DNA of 64,000 nt from Bacteroides sp. Marseille-P3684 (GCF_900291465.1 NZ_LT985808.1:3314670-3378669); one strand, 5' to 3'; numbered from the stretch's first letter, positions 16,904-24,936 are shown. Made by a program: numbers and translations. The notes: a model not told the origin generated them from the sequence alone.

Positions 16904-16922
16904 AATGGTTCAGGGTATGGGG

Positions 16923-17528
16923 TTAGAAAACATACACCAGGTTGATAGCGGCCTTCGTCGGGCCTACATAATTCTTGTGGTCGCGTCCGAGGAGTGCGCC
17001 ACAACGTTCACACTCATACTTCTTGTACTGCGTATAGACATAGCCCACTCCGATGGCAGCCTCCACGTTCCAGTGCTTGCTCAGCGGAAACGCATAACCA
17101 TAGGCGATGCCGCCTCCGGCATACCAGCCCACGTAGCGGTTGTCCTTCAGTGAAGGGAACATGCCGAAGGGGAGGTGGATGCCCTGCACACGGTATTCTC
17201 CGCCCAGTGCGTCGACACCGACGAAGTGTCCCATCATGGGACGGCAGAACCAGTAACGGAATTCGGGATTGACTACCCAGTGGCGCATCAGCCGTTCGCT
17301 ATCGGTCGATTTCCAGGGGTTGAGTCCATAGATTACCTGCAACGAGGTGTGCCTCCCCGTCTGCAACTCCGCCCCGATGTTGGGAGTCGTCGTTGCATCA
17401 TAGAGCAAGTTGGTCTTTACAGCCACTTTCTGTGCACGGATGGCGGGGGTCATACACAGCAACAGTATCATACACGCGAGTACGCGATAGATGAGAAGTG
17501 TTGAAGATCTCTTTATCATACGGTGCAT
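16923..17528 (-). CDS. DUF3575 outer-membrane protein, first gene of fimbrial operon
   Basis: Protein of 201 aa. The start at 17528 (or 17519) is used because the longer frame extends into the promoter region. A signal peptide with core LACMILLLCMTPA is cleaved near RAQ. The mature barrel starts VAVKTNLLYDATTTPN, a DUF3575 hallmark, and ends with an aromatic residue. CxxC at 173-176 (CERC) matches the other copy (CPTC), each 29 residues from the C-terminus. It leads an 11-gene operon whose putative -7 box is at 17628-17635. Confidence 0.82.
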   Translation of the reverse strand: MHRMIKRSSTLLIYRVLACMILLLCMTPAIRAQKVAVKTNLLYDATTTPNIGAELQTGRHTSLQVIYGLNPWKSTDSERLMRHWVVNPEFRYWFCRPMMGHFVGVDALGGEYRVQGIHLPFGMFPSLKDNRYVGWYAGGGIAYGYAFPLSKHWNVEAAIGVGYVYTQYKKYECERCGALLGRDHKNYVGPTKAAINLVYVF

Positions 17529-17574
17529 TGTTATTTTATAAATGCTAGTTGTCTTACGTATCACTTTTAAATCC

Positions 17575-17635
17575 CGTCCCTGTTGCGTATATTTAGGGAC
17601 GCACGAGTACGGAATTTGTTTTCGTTGCAAAATTA
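17575..17635 (-). promoter_or_regulatory. Putative fimbrial operon promoter and leader hairpin
   Basis: On the minus strand TAATTTTG (17628-17635) matches the Bacteroidetes -7 box TAnnTTTG; no good TTG lies about 20 bp upstream. The leader that follows contains a 7-bp stem (17575-17581 with 17595-17601) around a 13-nt loop, 47 bp before the start codon. Regulation through this hairpin is possible but not shown. Confidence 0.45.
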
Positions 17636-17920
17636 GAGAGAATAGCGCGTACCAGCGACGAATATCAATGTACATCTGAAAACTTCATTACACTGTTTAC
17701 TAGTAAATTACGAAATACATCCATGTACAAATGCATCCAAACGCATGATTTTTCCTCCTTCCAGCACACGGACGGCTTCCTAGTGACATTCCCAAGCTGT
17801 TCCCACCACCGGGCATCCATGAGGAAGGGAGGATTCCGCCCCACGCCTGGGGGGTCTTGTCCATTATCCGTCGTCCATTGTCAAGAGAGACGGCTGCCAT
17901 TGACCGCCGAAGAGGTGTTT

Positions 17921-18016
17921 TGACAAAATGTCAAACGAAGGTCTCCACAGTGCCCTTCCTCGCACCAAAATACGATTGGGTGGATTCCGAGGCCCTTCTC
18001 AGGCAATTCGCAAAAT
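17921..18016 (-). repeat. Conserved 96-bp block, copy A
   Basis: The reverse complement of this stretch aligns without visible gaps to 61444-61541; shared words include GCGAATTGCC, GAGAAGGG, GGGCACTGTGGAG and CGTTTGACA. In both copies the block lies between a palindrome array and a gene start: here 194 bp from array 2 and 392 bp from the fimbrial start codon. One frame reads ELPEKGL...FW..GHCG..RLT in both copies, so a short peptide cannot be excluded, but most likely it is a dispersed repeat. The rest of 17636-18210 holds nothing else I recognise. Confidence 0.75.
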
Positions 18017-18210
18017 ACACATTGACACAGATTCGTTCCAAGCGTTATCATCCCGACACAACCTAAGAGCAGCATCCTTCCCATGCGACAGCAGGATTCC
18101 CACACAGCACACATGATGATACCTTCTGATTTATTGACACGCCTCACCTTCCAGCGAACGAAACCCGGAGTTTTTGCCTTTCATTCTCCGAACATTTGAC
18201 TTCCACGGAT

Positions 18211-18290
18211 GAAACAATATTGTTTGGGAAGTGAAACTATATTGTTTGATTCGTCAAACACTTGTGTTTCGCACGTGAAACAATATTGTT
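18211..18290. repeat. Palindrome array 2 (4 units, 22-bp period)
   Basis: Units start at 18211, 18233, 18255 and 18277. Two are the perfect palindrome AAACAATATTGTTT; the others are AAACTATATTGTTT and AAACACTTGTGTTT. Spacers are 8 bp and unrelated in sequence. The sequence before it (ATTTGACTTCC) and after it (TATAGTTTTCTAAAAT, then the hairpin at 18528-18548) is shared with array 1, in the same orientation. Confidence 0.87.
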
Positions 18291-18527
18291 TGAGCCTCAA
18301 AATGTAAGTATTTCGAAAATGAAATGTATAGTTTTCTAAAATAAGAGTCCTTTTCCGGCTTTTTCATTAACCTTCCTTTGCAATTGCACGCTATTTGTTC
18401 CGAAATTCATCAAATATGCGTTAGAAGAAAACGGCATTTCTCGTGCATTTGTAAAGGAAAAAACGGTGTTTTGATTGACAAATGATAATTTTCGGCGGTG
18501 TGATGTCCAATCATCCCTGAAATGTAG

Positions 18528-18548
18528 GGGCGACCGGTCGGATCGCCC
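18528..18548. repeat. GGGCGACC hairpin, second copy
   Basis: GGGCGACC (18528-18535) and GATCGCCC (18541-18548), with one mismatch in the stem, preceded by TGTAG and followed by GATACACATGCCG as at 316-336. No gene ends here, so in this copy it is not an operon terminator; it supports the view that this is part of a dispersed repeat. Confidence 0.65.
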
Positions 18549-18598
18549 GATACACATGCCGAAGGGCAGTTGTTCTTGATGGGTGGGAATATTGGAAG

Positions 18599-18686
18599 GG
18601 AGGAAATGGTGGAACGGACGAAATGAGAACGGGCGTGATTGGGAGGGATTTGGACGGGTGTGATTGGGATGGACGTAATTGGACCG
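18599..18686. repeat. Degenerate G-rich tandem repeat
   Basis: Imperfect direct copies of ACGGGTGTGATTGGGATGGA-like units (GTGATTGGGAGGG, GTGATTGGGATGG, GTAATTGGA) run up to the left end of the IS element. Poorly conserved; function unknown. Confidence 0.5.
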
Positions 18687-18688
18687 AG

Positions 18689-20526
18689 GGTGTGTCGTAA
18701 TAAGCGATGCACCTTCTTTCTTTCGTCAATTACAAAAGAAAAGTTCGCTATCTTCAAGCAGCGATATGTTGAAGATTTCTTTGATTTATGTGTTCCCTGC
18801 ATCTGAAGAAAGCGGCTGTAAGCTCACAAAACAGTTTAATCAGCCAGTCTATGCCTTCTTTTCTCATCTTTGCACATAACTTTTTTATATTAAAGGCAAT
18901 GGCAAGGAAGGAGAAGTCCATAAAGACCTTGTCCTTTCCAAAATGGCGGAAACGTTTGTAGTTCATGTTATATTTTATCTGCCCGAATACGGCTTCCGGT
19001 TCTATGCATCTTCGTCCCCTGTGTTTCAGCCCTTCCTCGGAGCAGAGCAACTCTTTGGCTTTTTGCTTGTATTTCCTGAGCCTGTGGTTCAGTTCTATTG
19101 TCCTGTCCCCTTTTGCTTTAAAACATAGACACCTTAGCGGGCAGCCTTCGCACCTGACAGCCCTGTATCTGGCACTTTCGCTCACATATCCGGATGCGGT
19201 TTTCACATGCCTGTTTCCTATCCTCCGCATCTTTTGTCCCATGGGGCATACGCAATAGTCATGTTCTTCATTGTAGTAGAAGTTTTCAGCCTTGAACGGG
19301 TCGGGTCTGAATCTCGGCCGTTGCTCCATGTGGAAGTAATTGTATTTGACGTAAGCTTCCATGCCGTTTTCTGCCATGAAGCGGTAATTTTCCTCGGAGC
19401 CGTAGCCCGAATCAGCCACTACTGTATGGGCCAGCCTGTCGTATCTGTTTGAGAAGGATTGCAGGAAAGGTATCATAGTCAGCGTGTCCGTAGGGTTGGG
19501 AAAAAGTGCAAAATCGGTAATGAACTGGTTCTCGGTGGCAATCTGAAGGTTGTAACCGGGTTTGGTCTGTCCGTTACGCATGGCATCCTCCTTCATCCTC
19601 ATGAAAGTGGCATCCTTGTCCGTCTTGGAATAGGAGTTGCGCTCCTGCAGCGTGTCCAGATGATTGTCGTATTCCTGCAGCTTGTCCCTGTGCGCTTCCA
19701 GTTCTTTCAGCTGCCTGCGTTTCTTTCTTTGTGCGGCCTTCTCCTCTTTTGTGGAAGGCTCGGGAACCTGTTCAAGCGCATTGCGCAGTTCGCCCGCCAT
19801 TTCGGTCAGCATGGCTGGGGTAAACTCAACTTCCTCATTGTTTTCCGGTGATTTCTCCTGGGCGATGGCATCGTCTATCTGACCCAACAGGACATGGATT
19901 TTCTTCATCAGGCGTTCACGGTTCCGCTCGACGGTCTTTTTCCACACGAAAGTATACTTGTTGGCCTTGGATTCAATCTTCGTTCCGTCAATATATTCCA
20001 CGTTCAGGCTGATGAACCCTTTGGCGGAAAGCAGAAGGACGATTTGGGTGAATACTTCGTTGATTTCCTTCTTCACGCGGTTGCGGAAGCGGTTGATGGT
20101 AATGAAGTCCGGTTTCTCGTGCCCGGCCAGCCATATATAATGGATGTCGCGGTGGAGGAGTTTTTCTATCTTGCGGCAGGAGTAGATGTTGTTCATATAG
20201 GCGTACAGGATGACCTTGAGCATCATTCGGGGATGGTAAGGGCTACGGCCGCATTCCTTATATAACTTCCTGAAACCTTCCAGATTCAGGCTCTCAACAA
20301 GGGCGTCAACCATGCGTACCGGATCGTTCTTTGCAATATCCTCATCGATTCTTTGAGGAAACAGCACTGTTTGGTTGGGAATGTAAGGACGAAAATGTAT
20401 CTTTGTCATAAGATTATTTTTGTTATAATGCTTAAAGATACAAAATCTTTAGGTAATAGCAAAGCCTCGGCTTGTGAAAGTCGGGGCTTTGTGCATAAAA
20501 AAAGAAGGTGCGCTTTTTGACACACC
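18689..20526 (-). mobile_element. IS1182-family insertion sequence
   Basis: A single transposase gene (18754-20409) lies between imperfect terminal inverted repeats. The left end starts GGTGTGTCGTAATAAGCG and continues GCACCTTCTTTCTTT; the right end, on the other strand, starts GGTGTGTCAAAAAGCGC and continues ACCTTCTTTTTTT. The element is about 1.84 kb, normal for the family. I could not find a clear target-site duplication. It separates repeat-rich DNA upstream of the fimbrial operon from a 23-bp minisatellite. The transposase is intact, so the copy may be active. Confidence 0.85.
18754..20409 (-). CDS. IS1182-family transposase
   Basis: DDE transposase of 551 aa. The N-terminal part contains the family segment RSPYHPRMMLKVILYAYMNN and a helix-turn-helix-like region. 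Catalytic residues are visible: first Asp in VEYIDGTKIESKANKYTF, second Asp in VVADSGYGSEENYRF, and the Glu in the C-terminal segment HRGRRCIEPEAVFGQIKYN. A zinc-finger-like cluster (CPMGQKM, then CEGCPLRCLCFKA) lies between the second Asp and the Glu, as in many IS1182 members. A charged coiled-coil insertion (EEKAAQRKKRRQLKELEAHR) follows the first Asp. No frameshift or stop interrupts the frame, so the element is probably functional. Confidence 0.9.
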   Translation of the reverse strand: MTKIHFRPYIPNQTVLFPQRIDEDIAKNDPVRMVDALVESLNLEGFRKLYKECGRSPYHPRMMLKVILYAYMNNIYSCRKIEKLLHRDIHYIWLAGHEKPDFITINRFRNRVKKEINEVFTQIVLLLSAKGFISLNVEYIDGTKIESKANKYTFVWKKTVERNRERLMKKIHVLLGQIDDAIAQEKSPENNEEVEFTPAMLTEMAGELRNALEQVPEPSTKEEKAAQRKKRRQLKELEAHRDKLQEYDNHLDTLQERNSYSKTDKDATFMRMKEDAMRNGQTKPGYNLQIATENQFITDFALFPNPTDTLTMIPFLQSFSNRYDRLAHTVVADSGYGSEENYRFMAENGMEAYVKYNYFHMEQRPRFRPDPFKAENFYYNEEHDYCVCPMGQKMRRIGNRHVKTASGYVSESARYRAVRCEGCPLRCLCFKAKGDRTIELNHRLRKYKQKAKELLCSEEGLKHRGRRCIEPEAVFGQIKYNMNYKRFRHFGKDKVFMDFSFLAIAFNIKKLCAKMRKEGIDWLIKLFCELTAAFFRCREHINQRNLQHIAA

Positions 20527-20577
20527 TTCCTACATTGTTTATTATTGGACGCTATGGCAGGATTCCTCCACAAATAA

Positions 20578-20700
20578 CCGAACGGAATCGTCACAAATAA
20601 CCGAACGGAATCGTCACAAATAACCGAACGGAATCGTCACAAATGACCGAACGGAATCGTCACAAATAACCGAACGGAATCGTCACAAACAACCGAATTT
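20578..20700. repeat. 23-bp tandem repeat (about 5.3 copies)
   Basis: Copies start at 20578, 20601, 20624, 20647 and 20670, with a partial sixth at 20693. The unit reads CCGAACGGAATCGTCACAAA followed by three variable bases (TAA, TGA or CAA). Conservation is nearly complete, so the array is young or kept uniform. It begins 52 bp from the IS right end. No gene overlaps it. From 20701 to 20990 I see only AT-rich sequence without a recognisable feature. Confidence 0.9.
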
Positions 20701-20990
20701 ATAAATAAAACATTGGATATTAAAATCATAAGATATACCTTCGCAAAAAGGCATAAAAAAACCCGGATTCATCACCAGTAACTGAAAGCTGGGAGAGGAA
20801 CGCCCGGGACTGCATTGCAAAAGTACATATAATATGGAACATAACAAAGATTTTTTAGTCTTCTCCACCAAACGTATGGAGCGGTATTAATGCATTCCGC
20901 CGACTAATCCAAAGACTGTCGTTTAACCCGAAATCATTCTCTTTTTTCGCATCCACTCCTTACCATTGGCAGAAGACAATAGAAAACAAA

Positions 20991-21036
20991 GGCGCGAACC
21001 GCGCAGACCGTTCACGGTTCTGCCTGATTCGCGCCC
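20991..21036. terminator. fba terminator hairpin
   Basis: A long interrupted stem starts GGCGCGAA (20991) and closes TTCGCGCC (to 21035), with inner pairs between GCAGACCGT and ACGGTTCTGC. It lies about 60 bp past the fba stop codon, and the minus strand continues into a TTTGTTTTCTATT stretch, which fits an intrinsic terminator for fba. Confidence 0.75.
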
Positions 21037-21094
21037 TTATTCTATCTATACACGTTCCTCCACAAGGGAGGAATCGGGAGAGGCTTGGAAATTG

Positions 21095-22099
21095 TTACTT
21101 CGCCAATTTGCCGTTAGAGCCCAGCACATTCACAATCTTGTGCATGTAGAGCTTCTTCATCTCGTCACGAGCCGGACCGAGGTACTTGCGCGGGTCAAAC
21201 TCGGCAGGTTTCTCAGCCAATACCTTGCGGATGGCAGCAGTCATCGCCAGACGGCTGTCGGAGTCGATGTTGATCTTGCAAACTGCGGACTTGGCTGCCT
21301 TGCGGAGCTCGTCTTCGGGGATACCGATGGCTGCTTCGAGCTTGCCACCGAACTGGTTGATCATGTCAACATATTCCTGGGGAACGGAAGAAGAACCGTG
21401 GAGCACGATGGGGAAGCCCGGCAACTCCTTCATGACACCGTCGAGTACGTCAAATGCCAAGGGAGGAGGAACGAGACGTCCGGTAGCGGGGTCAACGTGG
21501 CACTGCTCGGGTTTGAACTTGTATGCACCGTGTGAGGTACCGATGGAGATAGCCAAGCTGTCGCAACCGGTCTTCGTGGTGAAGTCAACCACTTCTTCAG
21601 GACGGGTGTAAGTGTGATGCTCGGCAACCACCTCGTCTTCCACACCGGCAAGCACGCCCAGCTCACCTTCTACGGTGACATCATACTTGTGTGCATATTC
21701 TACCACGCGACGGGTCAGTTCCACATTCTCGTCATACGGCAGGTGTGAGCCGTCAATCATGACGGAAGAGAAGCCCAGGTCCACGCAGCTCTTGCAGAGT
21801 TCGAACGAATCTCCGTGGTCGAGGTGGAGCACGATTTCAGGATGTTCACATCCCAGTTCCTTGGCATATTGAACGGCACCTTCAGCCATGTAGCGGAGCA
21901 AGGTCTGGTTGGCGTAGTTACGTGCACCTTTTGACACTTGCAGGATGACCGGTGACTTGGTTTCTACTGAAGCTTGGATGATGGCCTGCATCTGCTCCAT
22001 GTTGTTGAAGTTGAAAGCAGGGATTGCATAACCACCTTTGATGGCACGTGCAAACATGTCTCTTGTGTTCACAAGGCCCAATTCTTTATAACTTACCAT
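21095..22099 (-). CDS. Class II fructose-bisphosphate aldolase
   Basis: Cleaves fructose 1,6-bisphosphate to glyceraldehyde 3-phosphate and dihydroxyacetone phosphate in glycolysis, and runs in reverse in gluconeogenesis; cytosolic zinc enzyme of 334 aa. Family features: YAIPAFNFNNMEQMQAII near the start, the zinc-site segment IVLHLDHGDSFE, then SVMIDGSHLPYDENV, GVLAGVEDEV, SIGTSHGAYKF, and IVLHGSSSVPQE near the phosphate site. The length matches the class II enzymes of Bacteroides. Monocistronic: own promoter upstream and a strong terminator downstream. Confidence 0.96.
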   Translation of the reverse strand: MVSYKELGLVNTRDMFARAIKGGYAIPAFNFNNMEQMQAIIQASVETKSPVILQVSKGARNYANQTLLRYMAEGAVQYAKELGCEHPEIVLHLDHGDSFELCKSCVDLGFSSVMIDGSHLPYDENVELTRRVVEYAHKYDVTVEGELGVLAGVEDEVVAEHHTYTRPEEVVDFTTKTGCDSLAISIGTSHGAYKFKPEQCHVDPATGRLVPPPLAFDVLDGVMKELPGFPIVLHGSSSVPQEYVDMINQFGGKLEAAIGIPEDELRKAAKSAVCKINIDSDSRLAMTAAIRKVLAEKPAEFDPRKYLGPARDEMKKLYMHKIVNVLGSNGKLAK

Positions 22100-22157
22100 A
22101 GTGTGATTGTTATTAAAATTGATGAATGATTGATTCTCGTTTGTTTATCGTCGGCAC

Positions 22158-22165
22158 AAAAGTAG
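22158..22165 (-). promoter_or_regulatory. Putative fba -7 box
   Basis: TACTTTTG on the minus strand matches TAnnTTTG, 59 bp upstream of the fba start codon. A convincing TTG at the expected distance was not found. Confidence 0.5.
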
Positions 22166-22329
22166 CAAAGAATGTGAAAGGAAGGACCACAAAAGTTGCA
22201 AATATTCCGTTCTTTTCTTGAAAATTCCTTCAGTTTGATGCCTCCTGCAACCTTTCTGACAAATGTTTGCTACCTTGAGTTTGCAAGCACAGAAGGGAAG
22301 GAAACGGCTGTCCCTCCCCTCTCCTGCCC

Positions 22330-23115
22330 TCACTTTTCGTTCTTTTTCGCCTCCTCCCAGATGGCATCCATCTCGGCAAGGGTCATGTCGGTGAGCTTCC
22401 GTCCTGCCTTCAGGGTATGTTCCTCCAGGTAGTTGAAACGGCGAATGAACTTCTGGTTCGTACGTTCCAGGGCGTTGTCCGGATTGATCTTGTACAGCCG
22501 CGCGGCATTAATAAGGCTGAAGAGGACGTCGCCGAACTCCGCTTCCGCCTTCTCCTTGTCCATGTCAGCCACTTCGGCTTCAAACTCGCTGATTTCCTCC
22601 TTCACCTTGCCCCACACCTGTTCGCGCTCTTCCCAGTCAAAGCCGACGTTGCGTGCCTTGTCCTGGATGCGGTAAGCCTTGATGAGCGAAGGCAGCGCGT
22701 CGGGCACTCCGCTGAGGACACTCTTGTTGCCGTCCTTCTCCTTCAGCTTGATCTGTTCCCAGTTCTCCGACACCTGTTCGGCCGTGTCCGCCTTCACCTC
22801 TCCGAACACGTGGGGATGGCGGAAGACCAGCTTGTCACTCAGACGGTCGCAAACATCCTTGATGTCAAACTGTCCCTTTTCAGAGCCTATCTTGGCATAG
22901 AATGCCACGTGCAGCAGGACATCGCCCAGCTCCTTGCAGATGTTCTTGGGGTCGTCCTTCATCAGGGCATCACAGAGTTCATAGACTTCTTCAATGGTAT
23001 TGGGACGCAGACTTTCGTTGGTCTGTTTCTTGTCCCACGGACACTTCACACGCAGTTCGTCGAGTATGTCCAGGAAGCGTCCGAATGCTTCCAATTGTTC
23101 TTGTCGTGTATGCAT
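22330..23115 (-). CDS. MazG nucleoside triphosphate pyrophosphohydrolase
   Basis: Hydrolyses NTPs and dNTPs to the monophosphates and pyrophosphate, acting in nucleotide-pool housekeeping. The 261-aa protein has two MazG repeats. The first has LRVKCPWDKKQTNESLRP and the metal site EEVYELCDAL...KELGDVLLHV. The second has KVKEEISEFEAEV...AEAEFGDVLFSLINAAR. These EExxE and ExxD patterns hold Mg ions. Length and two-domain layout match E. coli MazG. A TACCTTTG box (minus strand, 23156-23163) lies about 40 bp upstream. The gene is separated from fba by 230 bp and probably has its own transcript. Confidence 0.95.
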   Translation of the reverse strand: MHTRQEQLEAFGRFLDILDELRVKCPWDKKQTNESLRPNTIEEVYELCDALMKDDPKNICKELGDVLLHVAFYAKIGSEKGQFDIKDVCDRLSDKLVFRHPHVFGEVKADTAEQVSENWEQIKLKEKDGNKSVLSGVPDALPSLIKAYRIQDKARNVGFDWEEREQVWGKVKEEISEFEAEVADMDKEKAEAEFGDVLFSLINAARLYKINPDNALERTNQKFIRRFNYLEEHTLKAGRKLTDMTLAEMDAIWEEAKKNEK

Positions 23116-23451
23116 CGTTGTTGTTTTTGTTGACGAGGGTTTAACTGAATCCTTGCAAAGGTAATGATATTACCGCTTTACCGGTTCCATCCGGAAGGGG
23201 AAAAGTCGTTTTGGGGATGAAGGGAATGTTCCTTTCCCCTTTTACGTTTTTTTAATACTTCATTTTACTGCCAAAGGAAACGAACGCCATACAGCGAAAA
23301 ACTATTACTTTCACATCAGCCCACAGGCGGGACATTGGCGATATATCCATTTTACCCCCCCCCACCAGCTTTTTTACATAAGTTTTACATCACTGATTCA
23401 AAAAAGGATAACAGAAAACCGAAAGAGTCAGGAAGGCACCGTCAAGGAGTG
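23116..23451. other. Divergent intergenic region with C9 tract
   Basis: This spacer between mazG and the first barrel gene holds the mazG -7 box (23156-23163) and a run of nine C residues at 23355-23363, about 90 bp before the predicted -33 element of the plus-strand promoter. No gene, RNA or repeat recognised otherwise. Confidence 0.5.
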
Positions 23452-23481
23452 TTGCAGTCTATTAAATAATTCATAGCTTTG
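23452..23481 (+). promoter_or_regulatory. Promoter of barrel gene pair
   Basis: TTG (23452-23454), 19 bp, then TAGCTTTG (23474-23481), a near-perfect Bacteroidetes primary-sigma promoter, 29 bp before the start codon at 23510. Confidence 0.7.
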
Positions 23482-23509
23482 CGAACTGACAAACCAAAAC
23501 CTTTAAACA

Positions 23510-24166
23510 ATGAAAAAGATCCTGGCCTTCACTTTATTTGTCCTTATGGGAGTGGTCACAAGCTTTTCCCAGGACATCAATTTTCACGCGAAAGCCGGTG
23601 TGGGCTTTGCCAATTTCACCGGAGATGCCAACGGCGACCCCCTCTTCTCTTACAAAGTCGGTGTGGGTATGAATATCGGTCTGGGAGGACACTGGGAACT
23701 GCATCCGGACCTCTTCTTCGTCCGCAAAGGAATGAGCAACAGCGCCGAGGTCCGTTCCGATGACATCGGTATGAAAGGTGACCTGACGCTCAATGCCTGT
23801 TATCTGGAACTGCCCGTCATGGCTGCTTACCGCATCCCCCTCGAACGGATGGATGTCGTGCTGTACGCCGGTCCCTATCTTGCCTACGGAGTAGGAGGCA
23901 AGGGCAAGTCAACCGTCACCGGCAGGGAGGACTCGGATGAACCTGTACGAACAATAACTGAAAGCCAGAGTGTCTTCGGCAACGGCGGACTCAAACGTTT
24001 CGATTCCGGTCTGGGACTGGGTATGGACCTTGAATTCGGACGTTTCATTGCCGGCATCAATGTCAACATCGGACTGGTCAACCTGGCTAGAACTAAAGAT
24101 TTCGATGAGGATGACATCGCAGTCCGCAACCTGGCGGCACACATCTCCTTCGGCTACAAGTTTTAA
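23510..24166 (+). CDS. PorT/OmpA-like outer-membrane beta-barrel protein
   Basis: Outer-membrane protein of 218 aa. Sec signal peptide MKKILAFTLFVLMGVVTSFS. The mature part has the pattern of small eight-strand barrels of Bacteroidetes (outer-membrane beta-barrel domain): GVGFANFTGDANGDP, then alternating strands with Gly/aromatic residues, LELPVMAAYRI, GPYLAYGVGGKGKS, and a C-terminal aromatic (FGYKF). The neighbour at 24244-24906 is a tandem paralogue with the same segments in the same order. Function is unknown; small barrels of this type are usually structural or porin-like. It is the first gene of a two-gene transcript. Confidence 0.82.
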   Translation: MKKILAFTLFVLMGVVTSFSQDINFHAKAGVGFANFTGDANGDPLFSYKVGVGMNIGLGGHWELHPDLFFVRKGMSNSAEVRSDDIGMKGDLTLNACYLELPVMAAYRIPLERMDVVLYAGPYLAYGVGGKGKSTVTGREDSDEPVRTITESQSVFGNGGLKRFDSGLGLGMDLEFGRFIAGINVNIGLVNLARTKDFDEDDIAVRNLAAHISFGYKF

Positions 24167-24243
24167 AAGCGAATCAATAAAAAGGAGTCAACCGACATCC
24201 CGTTGGATCCACCATACTACTAACCCCAAAATAACAAGTAACA

Positions 24244-24906
24244 ATGAAAAAGATTTTCTTTCTTGCCTTGTTTGCCATTCTGGGAATGACAGCAAGCTAT
24301 GCACAAAGTGTAAGTTTTAACGTGAAAGCCGGTGCCGGTATTGCCAACATGAACAGCGATGCAGATAGTGACCCCCTCTTCTCCTACAAAGTCGGTGTCG
24401 GTGCTGAAATCGGCTTGGGAGGCAACTGGGCACTCCAACCGACCCTCTTCTTCGTCCGTAAAGGAACGACCAGCAGCGTCGGTGAGAATATAGAAGGAAC
24501 GCTATTCACATTAAAGTCGACCATAAATGCCAACTACCTGGAGTTGCCCATCATGGCTGCCTATCGCATCTCACTGCCTTCAACCAACGTGGTACTCAAT
24601 GCCGGTCCTTACCTCGCCTACGGGTTAAACGGAAAATACAAGTTTGAAGCAGGTGAAGAAGAGATGAAAACAAACATCTTCGGTAAAGACGCTTTCAAAC
24701 GCTTCGACTGCGGTCTGGGCGTAGGCGTTGCCTTCGAATTTGGCAAGTTCATTGCAGGCATCGACGCCAACTTCGGTTTGGCCAACATTGCTCCCTCTGG
24801 TAAGAACAACGACCAGCCTAACATGGAAGTTGCTGACATGGAATTTGATAAGGATACCAAAATCCACAACATGGCTGCCCACATCACTATCGGCTACAAG
24901 TTCTAA
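24244..24906 (+). CDS. PorT/OmpA-like outer-membrane beta-barrel protein (paralogue)
   Basis: Outer-membrane protein of 220 aa, paralogue of the gene 77 bp upstream. Signal peptide MKKIFFLALFAILGMTASYAQ. Shared landmarks: DPLFSYKVGVG, GLGG.W.L.P.LFFVRKG, LELPIMAAYRI, NAGPYLAYGLNG, FKRFDCGLGVG, and the end IGYKF. Identity is highest in strands and low in presumed outer loops (for example the VGENIEG and EAGEEEMKT loops), as expected when loops diverge under surface selection. A terminator follows at 24937. Confidence 0.82.
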   Translation: MKKIFFLALFAILGMTASYAQSVSFNVKAGAGIANMNSDADSDPLFSYKVGVGAEIGLGGNWALQPTLFFVRKGTTSSVGENIEGTLFTLKSTINANYLELPIMAAYRISLPSTNVVLNAGPYLAYGLNGKYKFEAGEEEMKTNIFGKDAFKRFDCGLGVGVAFEFGKFIAGIDANFGLANIAPSGKNNDQPNMEVADMEFDKDTKIHNMAAHITIGYKF

Positions 24907-24936
24907 AAAAACATCTTACATCGTTTCGTAACTATG

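Noticed and set aside
17529-17675. N-terminal extension of the first DUF3575 protein
   Set aside because: The extra residues would put the signal peptide far from the N-terminus and cover the putative promoter and leader hairpin.
17530-18200. Invertible promoter upstream of the fimbrial operon
   Set aside because: Many Bacteroides surface loci have invertible promoters flanked by inverted repeats. I found the putative -7 box but no pair of longer inverted repeats bracketing it, and no invertase gene nearby.
18689-20526. IS element as composite transposon carrying cargo
   Set aside because: Only one copy of the IS is present in the window and it holds no gene except its transposase.
20578-20700. 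Plasmid-type iterons or replication origin
   Set aside because: Direct 23-bp repeats could suggest iterons, but no replication protein gene, DnaA-box cluster or AT-rich unwinding region lies nearby; the context is an IS element and housekeeping genes.
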